Shown: one piece after another, positions 1 through 8,895 of the stretch
Layout: every line of letters begins with the position of its first letter
How positions within the stretch are numbered: position 1 is the stretch's first letter
Source: Planctomycetota bacterium
GTDB taxonomy: Bacteria; Planctomycetota; Phycisphaerae; WQYP01
Assembly: GCA_021800165.1 (NCBI GenBank)
Contig: JAJYZF010000002.1
Coordinates: 45,808-109,807 of the forward strand
Reading direction: 5' to 3'
Length of the DNA stretch: 64,000 nucleotides
Notes under the pieces: model-generated
Databases searched by the model: none
The model's input: only the letters and a program-made list of their open reading frames with translations
What the model was told of the DNA's origin: nothing
Position numbers and translations under genes: made by a program

Positions 1-167
1 TCAGACGCAGTTGCCTTGGCGTTTTACCAGGGGCTGGGCTGGGGCAAGAATGTGGAGGCTAACTTTTTGTGTGCCCAGGGAATCACAGGTGCGGGTGGGG
101 GTGCCACTTCCACTCAATTGTTTTTCATGCCGCCACCATTGCAAGCGTGCGCTTTGGCCCGGCCAGA

Positions 168-1004
168 TCAGGGCCGATGCGTCGGCCCGGCCTTGCTTCC
201 GGGAAGTGTCGCATTTGGATTCACTGGAATTCCCATACGATGCAGTGCTATGACCGCCTCAACATGGCTGGCACCGTAGAATGAGTAATGGCCGGCGGCA
301 AGCTGGAAATACCGGATCGCGTCCTTGCGGTCGCCGTTGAGTTTCAGAAATTCACCGACGGTAAAGAGAAGGACCGGATGCCAGATGCGATCATGGCGAT
401 TTTCAAGCTGGTCGACCGCCTTAAGGTCCAGCGGTTGGTGTAACTTCAGGGCCTTTTGAAAAAGCTCGGCCAGTTGGGTGTACGCAGCCAGCGGAGCCAT
501 GTGCCAAGTTGCAGCCCTGGCGATAAGGCTGTCCCGCAATGCGGAATCATGGAGGGAATCCGCTAACATTGCGGCTTGGAGCAGATCCAACTGTGGATCG
601 GGGGCCCCAAAGCGTACACAAGCCAGATAAACCTGGATGGCGCGGTGCGGATGGCCGGTCAGGGCATCAAATGCCGCCCCGGTCATGAGTTCACGGACGT
701 TTAAGTGCGGCAGCGAGCGTACGGCGAATGCTCGGGCTGCGGCGATATTGCCATGCTGTTCCATCGCGCACCAGAAATACCAGAGGCATCCGTTGTACGA
801 GGGATAATGTTGGGTGTCGCGCCGGATCCAGGTTTCGCCCGCGGCCCAGTCGCCAAGGGCTGCATAGCATCTTGCCGCAGCCATCATCGGTGCGGCTGCC
901 TGGGTTTGAGCGGTTGGAACGACGATGCGCTGGGCCTGATGGTAGTGGCCGCGCCGCATCAGGAAATTGGCCAGAGTTGCCGCCCTGGCTTGCGGCAAGC
1001 TCAC
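168..1004 (-). CDS. Helical-repeat (TPR-like) protein, function unknown
   Basis: This 278-residue protein has no signal peptide or membrane segment. It is almost wholly helical, with repeated Ala/Leu-rich helix pairs of the type seen in tetratricopeptide repeats (for example RCYAALGDWAAGETWI near residue 45 and DRKDAIRYFQLAAGHYS near 225). TPR-type proteins act as scaffolds; no catalytic motif is visible. It starts with GTG and overlaps the stop of the upstream propeller gene by 4 bases (GTGA), so translation is probably coupled and it is the last gene of the regulator-glycosidase operon. Its role in sugar use is inferred only from that position. I do not recognise a named family. Confidence 0.7.
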   Translation of the reverse strand: MSLPQARAATLANFLMRRGHYHQAQRIVVPTAQTQAAAPMMAAARCYAALGDWAAGETWIRRDTQHYPSYNGCLWYFWCAMEQHGNIAAARAFAVRSLPHLNVRELMTGAAFDALTGHPHRAIQVYLACVRFGAPDPQLDLLQAAMLADSLHDSALRDSLIARAATWHMAPLAAYTQLAELFQKALKLHQPLDLKAVDQLENRHDRIWHPVLLFTVGEFLKLNGDRKDAIRYFQLAAGHYSFYGASHVEAVIALHRMGIPVNPNATLPGSKAGPTHRP

Positions 1005-2044
1005 GGCTGGACTGAAAACTTCATATACGACTGCTCCTTGCCATAGTGGCCGGCACTGTAAAACATCGCCACGCCGCCACCCGGCAGAACCAGAATATGA
1101 TGCCGCCAGAAGTTGCCCTCTTCGCCGTTAGCGCGGGCTTCAGGAGGCACATCCTTCATCCATTCAATTGGATCCGGCAGCCAACGCCAATTCTGAATTG
1201 GAAATTCTTCATCGCATACCGCAAATCCGCCCAAACTCGGTGGAGGTTCTTCCGTCCAGATCTCCTTGTTGGCGGGATCGGGAGCGGTGGGGGAGGCATT
1301 GTAGAGTCCCACCCAGCGGTGATTGGTGCCGGGAATCAGTTGCATGCCGCCCACCCATCCCGCGGCCCAATGGCCTTTTTGCTGGCACGGGGGAAGCACT
1401 TCACCGAGTTTGACTATCCCGGGCTTGTCCAGATGCTCGACCGCCGCCGCCGAAGCACTTCCGTAGGGCGATACCGTGCGGGCTTGGGGCTGCTGCGGAT
1501 AGCCCATGTAAAAATAAAGTATTTCCCGGCGCTGGGGAAAATAAAATCCGGAGACGGCATCCACATGCTTTTCATCGAAGCTGCCGGGGCCGCCGCGGCC
1601 GATGAGCGCACTTTTTTCCCAGGTCCACGGTCCGGCCAGGGAAGTGGACCAGGCCCGATGCACGTATTTATTCGGCTCAATGCCGACACTAAGCAGGCAA
1701 TAACGGCCGTCAATGAGAGCTGCCTCATTAAGGCCGTGGGCATTTTGCACAATCCACGGCTTATGGGTGGAGCCGGGCAGCACTTCCGGATTGGTAAACT
1801 CCAGGGGAGTTGGAAACGACCAATGGCCGGGGCCGACCTGATCCAGCGACCGGCAGATGGACTGGCCATGGCCAGGCGGATCAAAAAATAGAAACATCCG
1901 ATACCCTCCGAGGCTTGGATCGCGTACGATGGATGCGCCGCCAATCACGGAACAGCCTAAACCCGTCGCCGGCCGGGTGATGGTGCGCCCGCCATGCCGC
2001 CATTTTGCGGGTATCGACAGCCCATGGACATTTATCGTTGACAT
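1001..2044 (-). CDS. Predicted beta-propeller glycoside hydrolase (GH43/GH130-like), paralogue A
   Basis: This 347-residue protein lacks a signal peptide and is rich in Trp, Gly and Asp. The sequence fits a five-bladed beta-propeller glycosidase: an early acidic strand motif VRDPSLGGY (residues 40-48), central SLAGPWTWEK, then FDEKHVDAV (156-164), a plausible carboxylate-bearing segment. The fold assignment to the GH43/GH130-like group is inferred from pattern and is not certain; the catalytic residues are not proven. It is a clear tandem duplicate of the next gene upstream, sharing long blocks such as CDEEFPI, TEEPPPSLGGF and GHWAAGWVGGMQ. It lies 54 bases downstream of its paralogue in the same operon. 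It probably trims oligosaccharides in the cytoplasm. Confidence 0.72.
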   Translation of the reverse strand: MSTINVHGLSIPAKWRHGGRTITRPATGLGCSVIGGASIVRDPSLGGYRMFLFFDPPGHGQSICRSLDQVGPGHWSFPTPLEFTNPEVLPGSTHKPWIVQNAHGLNEAALIDGRYCLLSVGIEPNKYVHRAWSTSLAGPWTWEKSALIGRGGPGSFDEKHVDAVSGFYFPQRREILYFYMGYPQQPQARTVSPYGSASAAAVEHLDKPGIVKLGEVLPPCQQKGHWAAGWVGGMQLIPGTNHRWVGLYNASPTAPDPANKEIWTEEPPPSLGGFAVCDEEFPIQNWRWLPDPIEWMKDVPPEARANGEEGNFWRHHILVLPGGGVAMFYSAGHYGKEQSYMKFSVQP

Positions 2045-2098
2045 GCGTGAACCTCATCATAGTAAGAACATTCAATCTGGGGATTCCAGCCGGTGCCA

Positions 2099-3145
2099 TC
2101 AGCCCGCACCCGCCGCAAACTTAACGTAAAGCTGCTCCTGTCCGTAATGGCCGGCGTTGTAGAACATCGCCACGCCGCCATCGGGCAGTATTAAAATATG
2201 ATGCCGCCACAAATTACCATCCTCGCCCGCGGCCCGGGCCGTCGCGGGAATGTCTTCCAATCGCTGCAAGGGGGCATCAGACCAGCGCCAATTGGCAATC
2301 GGGAATTCCTCATCACACACCGCAAAGCCACCGAGACTCGGGGGCGGCTCTTCCGTCCAGATCGCTTTGTTGATCGGGTCCGGAGGGGTGGGTGAGGCGT
2401 TTATTAAACCGACCCAACGCGATTTCAAGCCGGGCAAAATCTGCATGCCGCCCACCCAACCCGCGGCCCAATGGCCTTTTTGCCGGCATGGGGGAAGCAC
2501 TTCACCGAGTTTCACCACTCCCGGCTGCCCCACACGTGCAATGGCGGCCCCTTGGGCATTGCCGAAGGGGGAAACCGCACGCGGCTGGGGCTGTCGCGGA
2601 TAGCCCATGTAGCAGTACAGAATCTCGCCGCGGCGCGGAAAATAGAATGCGGAAACCGCATCGGCATGTTTTTCATCAAAGCTGCCCGGGCCGCCGCCCA
2701 CAATCAGTGGTTGTTTCTCCCACGTCCACGGCCCGGCCAGCGAACTGGCCCATCCCCGGTGAATATATTTACTTTGGCCCATGCCCACGCTCACCAAACA
2801 GTAGCGCCCATCAATTTGGGCCGCCTCGTTGGGCCGATGGGCATCCTGCACGATGTACGGCTTGTGCGTGCCATCGGGGATAACCTCCGGATTGGTAAAC
2901 TCCAACGGCACCGGAGCGGACCACTGACCTGGGCCGACCGCGGTTAAGGAGCGGCAGATGGATTGGCCATGACCGGGGGGATAAAGAAACAAAAACATGC
3001 GATATCCCCCCACCGCCGGATCGCGCACAATGCATGGATCACCAACGACATGCGAGCCTGGGCCGCTGGTGGGGCGGGTGAGCACCCGCCCCCCGTGGAT
3101 CCAGCGCGCGGGAAGAGCAAATTTGGGCAAGAAAATATCCGGCAT
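2099..3145 (-). CDS. Predicted beta-propeller glycoside hydrolase (GH43/GH130-like), paralogue B
   Basis: This 348-residue protein is a near full-length paralogue of the downstream gene. The same blocks occur in the same order: VRDPAVGGYRMFLF, SSLAGPWTWEK, FDEKHADAV, GHWAAGWVGGMQ, TEEPPPSLGGFAVCDEEFPI, WRHHILILPDGG. Differences are scattered rather than clustered, which suggests an established duplication with both copies under selection. There is no signal peptide, so it is probably cytoplasmic. It begins 40 bases after the large secreted glycosidase, in the same operon. Two copies may split substrate specificity, but the substrate cannot be read from sequence. Confidence 0.72.
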   Translation of the reverse strand: MPDIFLPKFALPARWIHGGRVLTRPTSGPGSHVVGDPCIVRDPAVGGYRMFLFLYPPGHGQSICRSLTAVGPGQWSAPVPLEFTNPEVIPDGTHKPYIVQDAHRPNEAAQIDGRYCLVSVGMGQSKYIHRGWASSLAGPWTWEKQPLIVGGGPGSFDEKHADAVSAFYFPRRGEILYCYMGYPRQPQPRAVSPFGNAQGAAIARVGQPGVVKLGEVLPPCRQKGHWAAGWVGGMQILPGLKSRWVGLINASPTPPDPINKAIWTEEPPPSLGGFAVCDEEFPIANWRWSDAPLQRLEDIPATARAAGEDGNLWRHHILILPDGGVAMFYNAGHYGQEQLYVKFAAGAG

Positions 3146-3185
3146 GGATGAAGTTCCTTTTTACAATAATCCCCCAGGAGCGGCC

Positions 3186-6125
3186 CTAGCGCGATACGCC
3201 CCAGAAGGCTTCGCAGGGCAGACGCTGACACCAAGTTGGCGGGAAGGACCCGTTGGATCGCCAATGCCGAAACACACCCGCCAGAGCACTGTAATTCATG
3301 GAACCGTCCACCACGTGCTGGGAATTGTACAAGATCAGGCCGAAGCGGAAGCGTTTGAGGGCCGGGCTAAAGAGCTTCAGGTGCGAGCGCGGAATGGCGA
3401 TTTCGTAGAGCGTGAGATGAGAAGCCCGATGGCGTGTGATTTTGATCAGGCCGCCCGGAACCGGCCCGATGCCGGGGGTAGGTGCCGCCTGATAACCATT
3501 GCGCCGGGCGGTATTGGGTCCCCAGACGCGCGTCAGCATGTCGCCGGTGGTGGACGTATTGGCAAAGTAGGCGTAATCGGTATCGTAAAATGTTCCCTTC
3601 CAGGCCCACCGATCGCTCATTTGCCGGCCCCAGCCGGGCACACGCGGGCGAAAGCCAAACGCAAATTCCAGCACATCACCGCAGTTGATCGGATAACCAA
3701 GTCCGTTGGGGAGCCCATTTTTATACGGCACCAAAATTTTGCCGCCGCTGCGCCCGGCCAGGGCCGGCGTACCGACGGTGCAGGAAAAATGCCGCTGCAG
3801 CACGGCCACACCGAGATACACATATCGGCGGCTGTAGGCAGTGTAAATCCGGGCGATAATTCTGCCTTTGCCGCCGACGGCGGTGGGCAATTTTAAATCC
3901 GGGTTGCGCAGATAACGCGTGATATCCAGGTGCTTGGCAAACATGCGGCTGTCCATGAGCACCGGCGTTAGCCCGCGCCAATCGGAAAGCTGGCCGGTGA
4001 AATGGACGCTTCGCCGGACAAACCGCGCCGTCGAAAGCAATTGCTTTTTGCGAAAGGGCACAAAAGTATCGCCCGCGTGGTCGGGGTTGACCACGGCCTG
4101 GAGGGAGACGCCGTAATCGTTGTCGCGGGCCACGGTTACGCCTGGCCACGCGATGGGCACCTCCACAAGCCTGCCCGGTCCAACCACGAAGGGACTGGAC
4201 ACGGTTTTGCCGGCGGCCGCGATTTTCATGCTCAATGTGCCATGGAGGGTTTCCGGCAGTTGATTTTCCAGCCGCACCATAACCGTTTGCCGCTGGTTGG
4301 CCGGCTGCATCAGCGATAGGGCGTAACAATTCACGGCGGTAACATGGCTGATGTGCGCCCCGCGAATGAGGTGATACAAACGCATCACGCTAAGCGTGTT
4401 GGTGGTGATGTAGACGGGATTGTCATTTAACGGCAGCACCAGTCGCCCCCGCGTTGGAGCAATGCGTCGGCCCGTCATGTCATAGGCGAGCAGGCCGCGC
4501 GGATGGGCAATGGTCAGCGTGCCGGTTCGGTCCACCGCCTGATCGGACTGGCCGGTGCAGGACCATAGCACCGCCACCTTGGTCGGGTCCAGCCCGCGAC
4601 TTGCGGGAATGGACACGCCCCAGCGGGCAGAAATCTGCCGGGCCCGCGGCAAACGCCGTACCTGCGGGGTAATCCACCGTGGATCGGCAAAGATGGCCCC
4701 ATGGATTAATTCCTCCCGCGGCCAGATATCCGCCACGATCGGCCGGTCCTCCAAAAAGTAGGTCATCACCGCGAAGGTGGTGTTGCTGCACGTCCACTTG
4801 GGGCCATAGCCGATGTTAAGCTGCATGTTGCCCATGAACATGCCATCCAGCGCGGCTTGAACAAAGTATTGCACAATTTTAAAGGCGTTGTGGCGGTTGT
4901 TCATCCAACTGCCGAAATAGTGTAACCCCTGGGGCTTGGCCCGGCCCACCGGGTATTGCGTGCCGCCTTCAGTAAGATAGGTGTATTTCAGGCCCATGCG
5001 CGCGGCGGCTTGTTTGGCGTCATCCATGGATCGCAAATTATCCCCCGCCCGCCAGTTCGCCGCGCCGCCGCTATATGTATACGGATGATGGGTCAGACCG
5101 GAAAGCAATCCCTTCCAGCAGGACGGAGCAAATTCGATATGGTCCACGATAAACGCGGAACTGTTACCCGCCAGCATCCGAACATGGGGATTGAGCCGGA
5201 GCGCCATTTGGCATATTTGGCGCTGCAAGACCCGGTACTTGGCACCGGTGGCCGCCCAGGTCCAGCCGAAAATCCAAGGCTCATTCCAGAATTCATAGGT
5301 ATGAATCTGCGGGAAATGCTGCATCCACACCCGCCAGGTCTGCACAAACTGGCCGTAATCATTGGGCGGTCCGTACATGTGCAAGGCCCGGGCCAGCGGC
5401 GTTACATTGGCCACATTGGCACCCTGGAGCGCATAACCGATCGACGGCAGCCACCAGATTCCATGGGCCGTGTCCGCCGCCCATTCACGATCCAGCATTT
5501 TAAAACTCTGCGGCACGGCCTGGCCCCTGGGCAGGGTGTGAATCCAGGAGGAATTTGTTACCTTGAGAACCGGGTTGGGTTCCACCCGCGCCACCTTCAT
5601 GCCGATGGCTTGCAAAAAAGCCAACGTCTTGCCCATGGGCACGTTTAAGTTGGAGGCGAAAAACGAATTGGGCCGCAGTCCGGGATGCCACGGCGGTATC
5701 ACTCCGATGTTGGTCAGGCCAACCGCCGCCGCACCCGCCAGATGAGCACTGATTAAAAAATATCCCATCCCCCCATGAAATTTTACGATCGCAGCAACGG
5801 CCCGACCGCCCGGCACATTGCCCAGATGCACCGTCTGGTGCCACGCCACACGATGCCCAAAAATATCCCGGGCGGTGAGCACCACCGTAGCGCCGGAGAG
5901 CGGTGTGGGGCTTTCCACAGTCAAACGTAAGTGCACGGGCCGTGCCACCGGACCTCCCGATGCGGGCATGGGCCGGGTGAACATATTATAAATGCCTCCC
6001 ACGGGCGTCAGGGTAAGCCGTGGGGCTGCGGCGCAGATTGCGGTGGGGCCGGCCAAGAACAGCCCGAGCAACACCAAGAAAGCCGGGAAAGCCGCCCGAT
6101 ACTTTTGAACCCGAAAATAGTGCAT
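3186..6125 (-). CDS. Secreted clan GH-A-like glycoside hydrolase with C-terminal CBM9-like domain
   Basis: The ATG at 6125 is preferred over one 72 bases upstream: it has an AAGG ribosome site and begins directly with an export signal (hydrophobic LVLLGLFLAG, cleavage near AICAAA). The mature protein has a beta-sandwich-like region, then a TIM-barrel-like catalytic domain. EFWNEP (residues 278-283) carries the Asn-Glu pair typical of the clan GH-A acid/base, HHPYTY sits near 346, and YLTEGG (383-388) places a Glu where the nucleophile is expected. The last ~270 residues resemble a CBM9/DOMON-type sugar-binding domain (GQLSDWRGL, then an outer-membrane-enzyme-like ARIYTAYSRRYVYLGV). A GH39-like xylosidase or mannanase is possible; the family is not certain. 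It is the second gene of the operon, 96 bases after the regulator. Confidence 0.8.
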   Translation of the reverse strand: MHYFRVQKYRAAFPAFLVLLGLFLAGPTAICAAAPRLTLTPVGGIYNMFTRPMPASGGPVARPVHLRLTVESPTPLSGATVVLTARDIFGHRVAWHQTVHLGNVPGGRAVAAIVKFHGGMGYFLISAHLAGAAAVGLTNIGVIPPWHPGLRPNSFFASNLNVPMGKTLAFLQAIGMKVARVEPNPVLKVTNSSWIHTLPRGQAVPQSFKMLDREWAADTAHGIWWLPSIGYALQGANVANVTPLARALHMYGPPNDYGQFVQTWRVWMQHFPQIHTYEFWNEPWIFGWTWAATGAKYRVLQRQICQMALRLNPHVRMLAGNSSAFIVDHIEFAPSCWKGLLSGLTHHPYTYSGGAANWRAGDNLRSMDDAKQAAARMGLKYTYLTEGGTQYPVGRAKPQGLHYFGSWMNNRHNAFKIVQYFVQAALDGMFMGNMQLNIGYGPKWTCSNTTFAVMTYFLEDRPIVADIWPREELIHGAIFADPRWITPQVRRLPRARQISARWGVSIPASRGLDPTKVAVLWSCTGQSDQAVDRTGTLTIAHPRGLLAYDMTGRRIAPTRGRLVLPLNDNPVYITTNTLSVMRLYHLIRGAHISHVTAVNCYALSLMQPANQRQTVMVRLENQLPETLHGTLSMKIAAAGKTVSSPFVVGPGRLVEVPIAWPGVTVARDNDYGVSLQAVVNPDHAGDTFVPFRKKQLLSTARFVRRSVHFTGQLSDWRGLTPVLMDSRMFAKHLDITRYLRNPDLKLPTAVGGKGRIIARIYTAYSRRYVYLGVAVLQRHFSCTVGTPALAGRSGGKILVPYKNGLPNGLGYPINCGDVLEFAFGFRPRVPGWGRQMSDRWAWKGTFYDTDYAYFANTSTTGDMLTRVWGPNTARRNGYQAAPTPGIGPVPGGLIKITRHRASHLTLYEIAIPRSHLKLFSPALKRFRFGLILYNSQHVVDGSMNYSALAGVFRHWRSNGSFPPTWCQRLPCEAFWGVSR

Positions 6126-6221
6126 CAAATTTACCTTAAAAAATGGATAACCACGAAAATTGGTCGTCTGTGGCCCCGCTTTGGTTGCGATCGCCACGAC
6201 GTTACGCGACGTTTATGGCAT

Positions 6222-7376
6222 TTAGCGGACAATCAGCCGCGGCGGCACCATCCGCAGTTGGGGGCCTTCTCCAGCGGTTCCCGCAATGCGGGCCTGTAGC
6301 AGGTGGACCATTTCCTGCCCAATGAGAAAGTTTTGCTTATCCACCGTCACGGACGGAATGGAAGATTCCACTTCCTGCTCCGGGCTGTCGCCATAATAGT
6401 TATCGTATCCGGCTAGAAAAATATCTTTCTGGGGCTGGCGCCCGAACATACGACACGCCGCCGCCACCGAAAATACCTCGCCGTCGCTGCTGGCCATAAT
6501 CGCGTCAATCGCATCTGATTTGGTCAGGTACGGTACCAGTTGGCCCGCCAGATAGCTCGATTTCACGCGGAAATGCTCGACCGTATAATGGCCGCCGATA
6601 TCCTCCACCCACAGCGTCGGCAATGGTTCCAGAGAGTTTTCCCGCATGGCCCGGGCATAGCCCGCGAGTCGGCCGCGTTTCCAATACAGATCCTTCGGGT
6701 TCTCAAACAAAGGCAAAATGCGGCGGCACCCGCGCTGCAATAAATGTTGGGTCAGCATATAAGCCCCCGCCTCGTGGTCCGAAATCACGCGGTCATATTC
6801 CTGGTCCAGCGGCCCATCGCCATATACCACCACCGGGATGCCTTCACGGGTTAGAATACGTATAAAGTCCACCAATGCCTGGCGCTCGGCACCGGCCATC
6901 TCGCAAACCAGCAGACCCGATGGGCGCACGGAAAGCATAGTGTTGGAAGGCTGGTCTAACAGCCGCGCTGGGGCCAGACTTAGCACCCCCCGCCCCGCCT
7001 GCCGAGCAGCCGCCGCCGCTCCGATGCCGATATATTCCGACCATCCGGGTTGGGCATGCCCGTCCAGCGGAGCTTGGGCTGGGGCGAGAATCATTAAGGT
7101 CTGACGCAAAATGGCCGAGACTGTACTTGAGGCCGCATTCGCCAGCAGACGGGTATGGCCATCGCGGACCTGAATGAGGCCTTCCGAGGTTAAGACACGC
7201 AGCGCCCGCTGCACCGTCGCCAAACCCACGCCAATGTGCCGGCATAACTCGCGTTCCGACGGCAGAGGCATTCCGGGTTGCAAGCGGCCTTTTTCAATCC
7301 ATTCGCGCAGGGTGGCAATAGCCTTGGCCCGTGGTGAGCCGTTACGAAAAACTCTTGGTTGAACTGTGGCATCCAT
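6222..7376 (-). CDS. GntR-type DNA-binding / LacI-type ligand-binding hybrid transcription regulator
   Basis: The protein has 384 residues from the ATG at 7376, which has GGAGG about 11 bases upstream; an ATG 51 bases earlier lacks this. Residues 14-75 form a GntR winged helix (PLPSERELCRHIGV, then GLATVQRALRVLTSEGLI). Residues ~100-384 look like a periplasmic-binding-protein fold of the LacI/GalR type that would bind a sugar. This layout is known from AraR-like regulators. It heads the operon with the glycosidases, so it most likely represses or activates them in response to a released sugar. A near-consensus promoter lies 98 bases upstream. Confidence 0.88.
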   Translation of the reverse strand: MDATVQPRVFRNGSPRAKAIATLREWIEKGRLQPGMPLPSERELCRHIGVGLATVQRALRVLTSEGLIQVRDGHTRLLANAASSTVSAILRQTLMILAPAQAPLDGHAQPGWSEYIGIGAAAAARQAGRGVLSLAPARLLDQPSNTMLSVRPSGLLVCEMAGAERQALVDFIRILTREGIPVVVYGDGPLDQEYDRVISDHEAGAYMLTQHLLQRGCRRILPLFENPKDLYWKRGRLAGYARAMRENSLEPLPTLWVEDIGGHYTVEHFRVKSSYLAGQLVPYLTKSDAIDAIMASSDGEVFSVAAACRMFGRQPQKDIFLAGYDNYYGDSPEQEVESSIPSVTVDKQNFLIGQEMVHLLQARIAGTAGEGPQLRMVPPRLIVR

Positions 7377-7473
7377 CGTCTTAAAGCCTCCAAGCTTAAA
7401 CCTGGGCACCTTTCGCAGTTGCCTCAATGCAGGTTAAGAGCCAACAACCCTGTGTTTGACTCCATCAGGTTGC

Positions 7474-7501
7474 AGTTTAGCAGAACGTCTGATTGTGTCA
7501 A
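7474..7501 (-). promoter_or_regulatory. Sigma-70 promoter of the GntR/LacI hybrid regulator operon
   Basis: Read on the minus strand, TTGACA (7501-7496) is followed by a 16-base spacer and TAAACT (7479-7474). This predicts a start about 90 bases before the regulator ATG. Upstream of the -35, an inverted repeat CCAA-N4-TTGG (7526-7537) is a possible but weak operator. Confidence 0.55.
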
Positions 7502-7828
7502 ATATTTCCAAAAGTTTATTTTGACCCAATTATTTGGTTGAACAGTGTCGTTCTTGACTTTTCGGTTGGGCATGGAGATGAGCCTTAAGTACCTTTTTTT
7601 AGGATGGTCTTCTGGCGGCTGCTGGACGAAGGCCTTTATAGGTGGCGGAATTGCGTTGGATTTTGGGAATGGATGTTGATACTGTGCGGCTGATTTGCAG
7701 GTCTTTAGCTGATCGATGTTGGCGGTTGCTGCGCCCGTTCAAGACGAACCTAAATAATTCATAAAAGGGAATATAATTAAATCAAGTGACCCAAAAAAAG
7801 GGAGTCAAAAAAAAATTAATTTTTTTAC

Positions 7829-7857
7829 TTGCAATCAAAAAAACATTTTGTTACAAT
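7829..7857 (+). promoter_or_regulatory. Sigma-70 promoter of the PEP-CTERM protein gene
   Basis: TTGCAA (7829-7834), a 17-base spacer and TACAAT (7852-7857) lie in an unusually AT-rich tract full of A and T runs, which would act like an UP element. The predicted transcript would have a leader of about 100 bases before the ATG at 7966. Confidence 0.65.
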
Positions 7858-7881
7858 AACTCTCGTTGACTCGATGCGGTC

Positions 7882-7927
7882 TTTTTGATTGTTCCTTCTT
7901 GTGGCTTTCGCCACAGGCGATCAAAAA
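7882..7927 (+). promoter_or_regulatory. Structured 5' leader of the PEP-CTERM gene
   Basis: The leader can fold into an outer stem, TTTTTGAT (7882-7889) with ATCAAAAA (7920-7927), and an inner hairpin TGTGGC-TTTC-GCCACA (7900-7915). It sits between the promoter and the ribosome site (AAGGGA near 7953). It does not match a riboswitch I can name. It may stabilise the mRNA or affect translation. Confidence 0.4.
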
Positions 7928-7965
7928 AATCCCGGGCCAAGGCCTTTATGGAAAGGGAACAAGTT

Positions 7966-8790
7966 ATGTTCAACTCTAAATCACTACTTCTGGCGGGCGC
8001 AGCCGCAGGCGTGTTTGCGGCAATCGGGCTGGGCAACGGCATGGCACGGGCCAATACCATCACGGACAATTTCAATTCCGATACAGTCGGGGCCTTCAGC
8101 AGTTCCGGCGATACGCTGTTTACCAACAGCAGTGGCGCGGTCAACATCGTGACCGTTGCCACGGGCAACAACGTGGCGCAGTTCAACGCTGCGGCCAACC
8201 TTGATACCCAAACCGCTAACGGAAACGCCCCGTGGAAACCCACGCTAGCCGCGCCGCTCACTATCACCGGCGACTGGACGTTTGTATCCGCACCGGATTA
8301 CAACGACGAGTTGCACATCTACACCCGCGAAAGCGCGAGCGGTAACGGCATCCGGTTTGGAATTGGGATTGATCAGGGGGCGAGCGGCGGCCCAGCCTAT
8401 ATTTTCGCGGACCTGTCCGGTGCCACAGGAACCGGCACCATCTCGGTTGGCACGCCGGTTTATACTGGCAATTTCACAACCAGTGTCGCCCTCAAGGATG
8501 TGCTGGCTTTTACCGTAACGGATAATGGGAATAGCATCTCGCTGAATGTTACCGACAACAACACCGGGGCCACCGCGTCACTGACCGGAACCAGCGACTA
8601 CACGCCAACCAACAACGACTACCTGGTAAGCTTCCTGAGCAACGAGTCCTACACGGGTAGTGGCACCGGCAAGGGCAACCTCGACAACGTTACCATTACC
8701 AATGCGGCGGTTCCCGAGCCGGCCACTTTGGGCCTGATGGCTGTGGCCGGCACAGCGATTCTGCTGGTGGGCAAACGCAAGGGGGCTTGA
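7966..8790 (+). CDS. PEP-CTERM sorting domain protein
   Basis: The protein has 274 residues from the ATG at 7966 (AAGGGA ribosome site); an upstream in-frame start would place the signal peptide internally. The N-terminus is an export signal (KSLLLAGAAAGVFAAIG, cleavage near MARANT). The body is a Ser/Thr/Asn/Gly-rich beta-type domain with a FNSDTVGAF start similar to lectin-like beta-sandwich proteins. The C-terminus has VPEPATLG (249-256), a hydrophobic segment and KRK, the PEP-CTERM signal recognised by an exosortase. It is therefore exported and processed at the cell surface. No exosortase gene is in this window. A strong hairpin follows the gene. Confidence 0.9.
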   Translation: MFNSKSLLLAGAAAGVFAAIGLGNGMARANTITDNFNSDTVGAFSSSGDTLFTNSSGAVNIVTVATGNNVAQFNAAANLDTQTANGNAPWKPTLAAPLTITGDWTFVSAPDYNDELHIYTRESASGNGIRFGIGIDQGASGGPAYIFADLSGATGTGTISVGTPVYTGNFTTSVALKDVLAFTVTDNGNSISLNVTDNNTGATASLTGTSDYTPTNNDYLVSFLSNESYTGSGTGKGNLDNVTITNAAVPEPATLGLMAVAGTAILLVGKRKGA

Positions 8791-8826
8791 TAAGCGGAAA
8801 AAGCCCGCGCCATAAAATGAATGGGA

Positions 8827-8858
8827 GGAAGGGCCGATGGTGGGATCTCGGCCCTTCC
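8827..8858 (+). terminator. Hairpin terminator after the PEP-CTERM gene
   Basis: An 11-base-pair stem, GGAAGGGCCGA (8827-8837) with TCGGCCCTTCC (8848-8858), encloses a 10-base loop. It begins 37 bases after the stop codon. The T-tract is short (TTGCCTTA), so it may be Rho-assisted or weak. Confidence 0.6.
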
Positions 8859-8895
8859 TTGCCTTAGCCGGCGAGGCTGCTTGTGGAGAATCGTT

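Noticed and set aside
2997..3896. 299-codon plus-strand frame spanning the gap between two minus-strand genes
   Set aside because: It runs across the ends of two supported genes and shows no protein-like motif.
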